Source: Sporolactobacillus sp. THM7-4
GTDB taxonomy: Bacteria; Bacillota; Bacilli; Bacillales; Sporolactobacillaceae
DNA length: 64,000 nucleotides
Assembly: GCF_004153165.1 (NCBI RefSeq)
Contig: NZ_SEMD01000010.1
Coordinates: forward strand, 1 to 64,000
Direction: 5' to 3'
Shown here: piece after piece, positions 59,331-64,000 of the stretch
Numbering within the stretch: position 1 is the first letter of the stretch
Layout of the letters: each line of letters begins with the position of its first letter
Made by a program: the position numbers and the translations under genes
Notes under the pieces: model-generated
Databases searched by the model: none
What the model saw: the letters and a program-made list of their open reading frames with translations, nothing else
What the model was told of the DNA's origin: nothing

Positions 59331-60866
59331 TTAGTCGCAATGTACAGGGTGTGTATACTTGCCCCTGGTCATAATTTCGAATGCGTGGGCGGCACGTAGT
59401 ATCGTTTCTTCTTCCCCAATTCGGCCGATAAGCATCATACCGATCGGCAGGCCGTTTGATAAGCCGCACGGTACGTTCAAAGCAGGATGGCCAGTAACGT
59501 CAAAAGTGCCGGTATTCGTATCGACACCGAAGGATCGATTAATCACTTCTTCGAGATCGGCATTCTTACCGGGAAGCTTTGTTGCTTTATAAGGAACAGT
59601 TGGCATAATCAGAACATCAAAATCATGAAATGCTTTGTCATATTCATTCTTCAATTGCCGTGCCAGATTTTGTGCTTTGGCGTAATATCTTCCGCGGTAG
59701 GACCTCTGCATATATTGGCCGGTAAGAATCGTAATCTTGGCCGCTGCCGAGAGATCGTCTGCTCTGGTTTCCAGACCGCCTGCAAATGTATCCAACAGCT
59801 GAGTCTGATGGTATCCTTTCCAGCTTGTCCCTAAGGCATTTCCTCTGAACATTTGGACAGTCGTTCCTTCAGTATTAATGATGTTCGAAAGATGGATCCC
59901 ATCACGATGCATCGGGATAGAAACACTACTCACTGAAGCTCCGCAACCAGTGAATGATTCTGCGGCCTCTTTGACCACATGATCGACATCTTCCTCAGAC
60001 AAACCCTCCCAGTTGAAGCCTTCCTGAACAATACCGATTCTGATATCATTTGCATCACCTGTAAGAAAATGACGATAAGGTTTCGACTTAAGTCCATACT
60101 GACGAGGGTCAAGGCCATCTGGTCCGGCAATAACCTCTAGAAGCAAGGCAATATCTTCAACCTTTCGAGCCATTGGTCCGACATGATCCAGAGTGACGTC
60201 AACGGGGAAAATTCCGGTGTAGGGGACAAGCCCCCATGACGGCTTCAGTCCAAGTATTCCGCACCAGCTGCCTGGCATACGAATCGATCCCGTCTGATCA
60301 CAGCCGATCGCCATATCAACCTGGCCGGAGGCTACAAGGGCAGCACTTCCGCTTGATGAGCCGCCGGCTGAAAACAGCGGATTGTACGGGTTCATTACCG
60401 GGCCTGTGTCAGAGGTAAAGCTGCTGCAGTCGCAACAAAGACTTTCGCAAACGGATTTGCCTGTTATTTCTCCCCCCTCATCAAGAATTCGTGTCACAAT
60501 GGTCGCATCGATCTGCGGCACAAAGCCTTCCAATACCTTTGTTCCGTTCATCATGGGGACGCCTGCCAGGCTTATATTATCCTTCAGTGCGATCTTTTTT
60601 CCTGATAGTTTTCCTGAGTCTGCGTGTTCGATTTCTGTTTTCCAATACCAGGCGTTTAAAGGGTTTTCTTCTTCGGATGGCCGATATCCCGTTGTTCTTT
60701 TATACTTTACCGTTAATTCCGGTTCAACCATACGATCCACGCGTTCGTAGGAATCCAAAAGGCTCTCGCCGATGATCTTTTGATAAGCCATTAATTCATC
60801 ATCATCCATGGTCAAATGATACATCGAGAGGATTTCCCGTAAGGTTTTCAGATCTGGCTTTTTCAT
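59331..60866 (-). CDS. Amidase signature family enzyme
   Basis: A 511-residue amidase. The Ser-cisSer-Lys triad is visible: Lys in GKKIALKDNISLAGV, the cis-Ser in the Gly/Ser-rich SAGGSSSGSAALVASG, and the nucleophile Ser in GCDQTGSIRMPGSWCG. C-terminal FDVTGHPALNVPCGLSNGLPIGMMLIG is typical of the family. GGGGGGAG lies 9 nt before ATG 60866; an open extension to 61049 crosses the upstream terminator and is not used. It hydrolyses a carboxamide to acid and ammonia. It lies downstream of a permease and an acetamidase/formamidase gene on the same strand, so it belongs to an amide-use cluster. Substrate unknown. Confidence 0.9.
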   Translation of the reverse strand: MKKPDLKTLREILSMYHLTMDDDELMAYQKIIGESLLDSYERVDRMVEPELTVKYKRTTGYRPSEEENPLNAWYWKTEIEHADSGKLSGKKIALKDNISLAGVPMMNGTKVLEGFVPQIDATIVTRILDEGGEITGKSVCESLCCDCSSFTSDTGPVMNPYNPLFSAGGSSSGSAALVASGQVDMAIGCDQTGSIRMPGSWCGILGLKPSWGLVPYTGIFPVDVTLDHVGPMARKVEDIALLLEVIAGPDGLDPRQYGLKSKPYRHFLTGDANDIRIGIVQEGFNWEGLSEEDVDHVVKEAAESFTGCGASVSSVSIPMHRDGIHLSNIINTEGTTVQMFRGNALGTSWKGYHQTQLLDTFAGGLETRADDLSAAAKITILTGQYMQRSYRGRYYAKAQNLARQLKNEYDKAFHDFDVLIMPTVPYKATKLPGKNADLEEVINRSFGVDTNTGTFDVTGHPALNVPCGLSNGLPIGMMLIGRIGEEETILRAAHAFEIMTRGKYTHPVHCD

Positions 60867-60963
60867 TGATTGTAGCTCCCCCCTAAATGAATAATTCAGA
60901 TACTGCACTTTTAATCTTAAAACCTGGGTCGCTCTGTTCATAGATCTATTCATAAAATATATG

Positions 60964-61000
60964 ATAAATAAAAATACCGGGCAAAAGAATGACCCGGTAT
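60964..61000 (-). terminator. Rho-independent terminator after the permease
   Basis: ATACCGGG with CCCGGTAT, 11-nt loop; on the minus strand it is followed by TTTTATTTA. It lies between the permease and amidase genes. Confidence 0.8.
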
Positions 61001-61011
61001 CTAAATGAAAT

Positions 61012-62376
61012 TTATGACAGGTCGTCAGAAAGTTTTGTTTCCTTACCAAAAATCTTTAAGAATATTAAATAGATTATCCCAATCGCAAGCCATGAAAAGC
61101 CAAGCGTCTTTGCCAGTGAATCAAGATTCCACCATACAAAGCCAATGACAAGCAATCCGATTAATGGCATGATGAAATACTGTAAGTAATTTTTACTTTT
61201 CTTTTTTCTTAAAAAGAAATTCATCACCGCTATGTGTAATAGAATAAAAGAAGACAGTGCACCAAAATTGACAACTGATGCCAGCTTGCCGATTTGTGAA
61301 GAAAAGATGGTCGTCACAATTAATGAAATAATGGCAACCAGCAAGGTACTGACGTAAGGTGTCTTGAATTTGGGGTGGATTCTCGCGAGAATGTGTGGTA
61401 ATTTGCCATCACGTGCCATACTGTACAGCACTCGCGAAATAGCCGTTTGCGCAACAAGAGCATCCGCAATTCCCCAGGACACGGCGGTCGCAACAATCGT
61501 CAAAATTCTGAGCCAGTTTCCACCTGCGATTCCAGCTACTTGATAAAATGCGGTATCTGGATTTTTAAAACCGTTGAAATTTGGAAAAATCAGTGCGGCT
61601 ACCCATGTCTGGATGATAAACAGCACGCCAACGATAATGAGTGAAAAGACTGTTGCTCGTCCAACTGCTTTTTTTCCTCCATTAGATTCTTCGGCAAGTG
61701 TAGAAATCGCATCAAATCCCAGAAAACTCAGGACAGCAATGGATACCGCACCCATGACCGTTGGAAGAGCAAACTGATTTGGGTCATACAGGGGTTTAAA
61801 AGTGAAATGAGCTCCATTTGTATGTTGAGCAATTGCTGAAATACCAACAATAATAAAAATAGCTAATACAACAAATTCAAGAAACAGAATAATTTTATTT
61901 GTCTTGGCTGTAAAGACGATACCTCTGATATTAATAACTGTATTGAACCCAATAAAAATAATGAGCCAGACAAGAACAGGAATCTGCGGTATAATGTCGG
62001 CAAGTGCAACTGCACTAACTAAGTAAAGCAGCGCCGGAATAAAGATATAATCAAGCAAAATTAGCCAGCCGGCGATGAATCCAACATTATCATTAATACC
62101 TCTTTGTGCATAGGAATAGACGGACCCTGCAATTGGAATGGCCGAAGACATTTTCGAGTAACTAATGGCCGTAAATAGCATGCCAACCATACCGATAGCG
62201 TACGCAAGTGCAACCATTCCATGTGAACCGATCGCAATCTGACCGTAAATACCAAACGGTGCGATTGGCACCATGAATATTAGACCATAGATTAACAAAT
62301 CGCCGAATGTCAGTGCGCGATTCAGTTCTTGTTTATAACCTGTCGAATGTGTTTGTTTAAGATTTGATTCGCTCAT
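61012..62376 (-). CDS. APC family permease
   Basis: A 454-residue, 12-helix transporter. Helix 1 reads LIYGLIFMVPIAPFGIYGQIA; the conserved loops are IAGSVYSYAQRGINDNVGF and LGFDAISTLAEESNGGKKAVG. It is close in type to the permease at 45.3 kb. The ATG at 62376 has AGGTG about 9 nt upstream; a GTG four codons earlier is possible. It starts about 25 nt after the acetamidase/formamidase gene, so the two are co-transcribed. It probably imports the amide, amine or amino acid used by the neighbouring hydrolases. Confidence 0.87.
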   Translation of the reverse strand: MSESNLKQTHSTGYKQELNRALTFGDLLIYGLIFMVPIAPFGIYGQIAIGSHGMVALAYAIGMVGMLFTAISYSKMSSAIPIAGSVYSYAQRGINDNVGFIAGWLILLDYIFIPALLYLVSAVALADIIPQIPVLVWLIIFIGFNTVINIRGIVFTAKTNKIILFLEFVVLAIFIIVGISAIAQHTNGAHFTFKPLYDPNQFALPTVMGAVSIAVLSFLGFDAISTLAEESNGGKKAVGRATVFSLIIVGVLFIIQTWVAALIFPNFNGFKNPDTAFYQVAGIAGGNWLRILTIVATAVSWGIADALVAQTAISRVLYSMARDGKLPHILARIHPKFKTPYVSTLLVAIISLIVTTIFSSQIGKLASVVNFGALSSFILLHIAVMNFFLRKKKSKNYLQYFIMPLIGLLVIGFVWWNLDSLAKTLGFSWLAIGIIYLIFLKIFGKETKLSDDLS

Positions 62377-62400
62377 TAATGTGTTCACCTCATATTAATA

Positions 62401-63300
62401 TTAGATGGAATGAATGCTGTAAGCATTTAGAAACCATCTTGGAACAAAGAATCGTGCAGTAAGTTTGGGGTCAACGATTTGAGAAATTTGGGCATCACCG
62501 ATAGCGCTCATTAACATGGTCAGCTCAGCTAAACTGAGATCTGTTTGAGGCAGTAGAAAATCTATCATTTCTTCCACACTGGATTTGGCTGCTTCATCCA
62601 ATGTCTCTTTCGAAACGATCATAGAAATTCCCTGCTCGTTTGACAGCATGGGGTAATTGATTTTTAAGTTGTCGATGACTTCAAAATGGACGGATGCTGA
62701 TCCGCCCACTTCTACGCCGGATACGCCGATCTCGCCGTCGCCCATGGCCGCATGCATATCACCAAGGCCGAACAGGGCGCCTTTATGAAAAACGGGAAAG
62801 TAAAGAGTGGCTCCCTCAGTTATAAGCGTTGTGTCCATATTGCCGCCGTGCATTCCTGGGGTACCGCAATTAACAGCACCCTCTTTTGGAGCAACGCCAA
62901 TTACGCCAATCATTTTGTTACAGGGAATGCTGATTTTAGCGTTAAACTCAATCTGATTGTTTATGGGAACGATTTTAAACTCAAGACCTTTAAGCCGGTG
63001 CCCCATTGTGCCGAGCCTTTCCCCTGTTGACAGAACACCTTTGTCTTTTATATCAATTCTATCGATATGTACGGCCAAGGTTTTTCCGGGTTCGGCCCCT
63101 TCAATGTAGATCGGTCCTGTAGCAGGGTTGATTCTATTCCAGTCAATTGAATCATACGACGTGTCATCAGATGTGACCTGATCCTCAAAACAATCGTACG
63201 TTTCAATCACAACTTTTTCACCGGTATTCACATGGGCAACAGGGGTGTTATCTTTGCTAAAGGCATAGATCGGTTGCCCGCGTCGGATAATGGTTGTCAT
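62401..63300 (-). CDS. Acetamidase/formamidase family protein
   Basis: A 299-residue FmdA/AmdA-type amidase, which releases ammonia from formamide, acetamide or related short amides. Family marks are INPATGPIYIEGAEPGKTLAVHI, GVIGVAPKEG, the metal-site region TPGMHGGNMDTTLI and LFGLGDMHAAMGDGEIGVSGVE. AAGGAGGGATTATAGG precedes the ATG. It is first in a minus-strand unit with the permease and, beyond a terminator, the amidase. Confidence 0.9.
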   Translation of the reverse strand: MTTIIRRGQPIYAFSKDNTPVAHVNTGEKVVIETYDCFEDQVTSDDTSYDSIDWNRINPATGPIYIEGAEPGKTLAVHIDRIDIKDKGVLSTGERLGTMGHRLKGLEFKIVPINNQIEFNAKISIPCNKMIGVIGVAPKEGAVNCGTPGMHGGNMDTTLITEGATLYFPVFHKGALFGLGDMHAAMGDGEIGVSGVEVGGSASVHFEVIDNLKINYPMLSNEQGISMIVSKETLDEAAKSSVEEMIDFLLPQTDLSLAELTMLMSAIGDAQISQIVDPKLTARFFVPRWFLNAYSIHSI

Positions 63301-63392
63301 CCTATAATCCCTCCTTAAATCTGTTATTATTAGTATAAAGTTATCTGAAACATGAAATTTATAATAAAATATTCATTATTTATAAAAACCTA

Positions 63393-64000
63393 TCATTTAT
63401 GTAAGATAATCTGACAAATCCAAATAATGAATTGCAGACTAAGACTAAAAAGCAGGCTTAAATATAATGAAAAAAGGGGTGAAAGAGGAGAGTTGAAAAA
63501 AAACAGACAAGCCAGGATTCCGATAAATAACGGCAGTACCTTTACCATCGTCACTTTTTCCCTGGAAATGACAAAGAGTAAAAATGTAGGGACAGAAACC
63601 ACGCAAAGAGCAGTAAAGATCCGAACGCATGTATAAAGAAGAGCCGTTGTTGGGCGAAGGATGGCAAATAAAAGCATGACGGGACCAAGAGAAGATATAT
63701 ATAGCCTCTTTAAAAATGAACGATCGACTTTCTCATTTTTTATAATAAACAATAGGAATGTATCCATTATTGATTTCACGCCGACCATACTGCTAACAAG
63801 ACTAATTGAGATGACCACCATGACCAGTAAGGAGATAAAAAAAGTGGATGAATGCGGCATCTCCTGTGGGATCTGACTGACGAACGAAGGGATATCCCAT
63901 CCTGTTGTCTGTGCATAGACGGCGATCATCATCAAGGTGATCATCAGACTTGCCCAGCAAAAAGCAGCAGACGTATAAATCGTTTTCACTCTGTTTTCTT
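63393..64000 (-). CDS. Integral membrane protein, 5' end outside the window
   Basis: The frame stays open to the window edge, so at least the last 202 residues are seen. It has about six hydrophobic helices and short polar loops (IIKNEKVDRSFLKRLY, VISREKVTMVK). A GTG at 63989 could start it, but no ribosome binding site is visible within the window, so I treat it as partial. I do not recognise the family; a permease-like protein such as the YkvI or spore germination permease groups is possible but unproved. Confidence 0.6.
   Translation of the reverse strand, partial: ENRVKTIYTSAAFCWASLMITLMMIAVYAQTTGWDIPSFVSQIPQEMPHSSTFFISLLVMVVISISLVSSMVGVKSIMDTFLLFIIKNEKVDRSFLKRLYISSLGPVMLLFAILRPTTALLYTCVRIFTALCVVSVPTFLLFVISREKVTMVKVLPLFIGILACLFFFNSPLSPLFSLYLSLLFSLSLQFIIWICQIILHK

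Overview
The window looks like chromosomal DNA of a low-to-moderate GC, Gram-positive, Bacilli-type bacterium. The evidence is strong AGGAGG-type ribosome binding sites with frequent TTG and GTG starts, Rho-independent terminators after most units, SigA-like promoters, lipoprotein-type solute-binding proteins, LytR-CpsA-Psr and PucR proteins, and a GabR/GabT pair. I cannot name the genus from sequence alone. The left edge is the end of an rRNA operon (5S rRNA and its terminator).

Layout. 1-2 kb: 5S rRNA and two small unknown genes. 2-10 kb: a gamma-glutamyl-GABA hydrolase-like enzyme, a DmpA-type P1 aminopeptidase and a complete Dpp/Opp-type peptide ABC transporter. 10-14 kb: an unusual winged-helix regulator, a DUF1861 protein and a DUF1028 protein. 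14-18 kb: an APC permease, then a MerR regulator with a multidrug-type MFS pump. 18-25 kb: an aminotransferase, a D-2-hydroxyacid dehydrogenase, an ornithine cyclodeaminase-like enzyme, an aldehyde dehydrogenase and a FAD amine/amino-acid oxidase. 24.7-28 kb: an LCP protein, a 30-residue membrane microprotein and a solo TnpB (IS200/IS605-type) element with striking palindromes at its border. 28-36 kb: a second hydroxyacid dehydrogenase, an M19 dipeptidase, an orphan HemD-like protein, a PucR regulator, a class III aminotransferase and an iron alcohol dehydrogenase. 36-40 kb: a complete ECF transporter translationally coupled to a second P1 peptidase. 40-48 kb: a YtcJ-like amidohydrolase, then a cytosolic copper amine oxidase, a Met-rich membrane protein, an APC permease and an AraC regulator. 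48-52 kb: GabR-like regulator divergent from GabT. 52-54 kb: nucleoside hydrolase and BMP-family lipoprotein. 54-57 kb: aldo/keto reductase, a 47-unit 21-bp tandem array and a small promoter-to-terminator unit. 57-64 kb: an MFS carrier, amidase, APC permease, acetamidase/formamidase, and a membrane protein cut by the window edge.

Taken together the region reads as a nitrogen-scavenging accessory island. It imports peptides, amides, amines and amino acids, hydrolyses unusual amide bonds (P1 peptidases, gamma-glutamyl hydrolase, amidases), and removes amino groups by transamination or oxidation (GabT, copper amine oxidase, FAD oxidase), with aldehydes going to an aldehyde dehydrogenase or to alcohol dehydrogenase and reductases. 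Each module seems to have its own local regulator. I read operator-like sequences for the MerR and GabR units directly.

The least explained signals are: (1) a family of 21-nt-period repeats at five intergenic loci, from decayed copies to a 1-kb exact array; (2) the ECF transporter/P1 peptidase operon; (3) a cytosolic copper amine oxidase beside a Met-rich membrane protein, with an Fnr-type box upstream; (4) short units below normal annotation thresholds (a 30-aa membrane peptide, and a promoter/mini-ORF/terminator unit at 57 kb).
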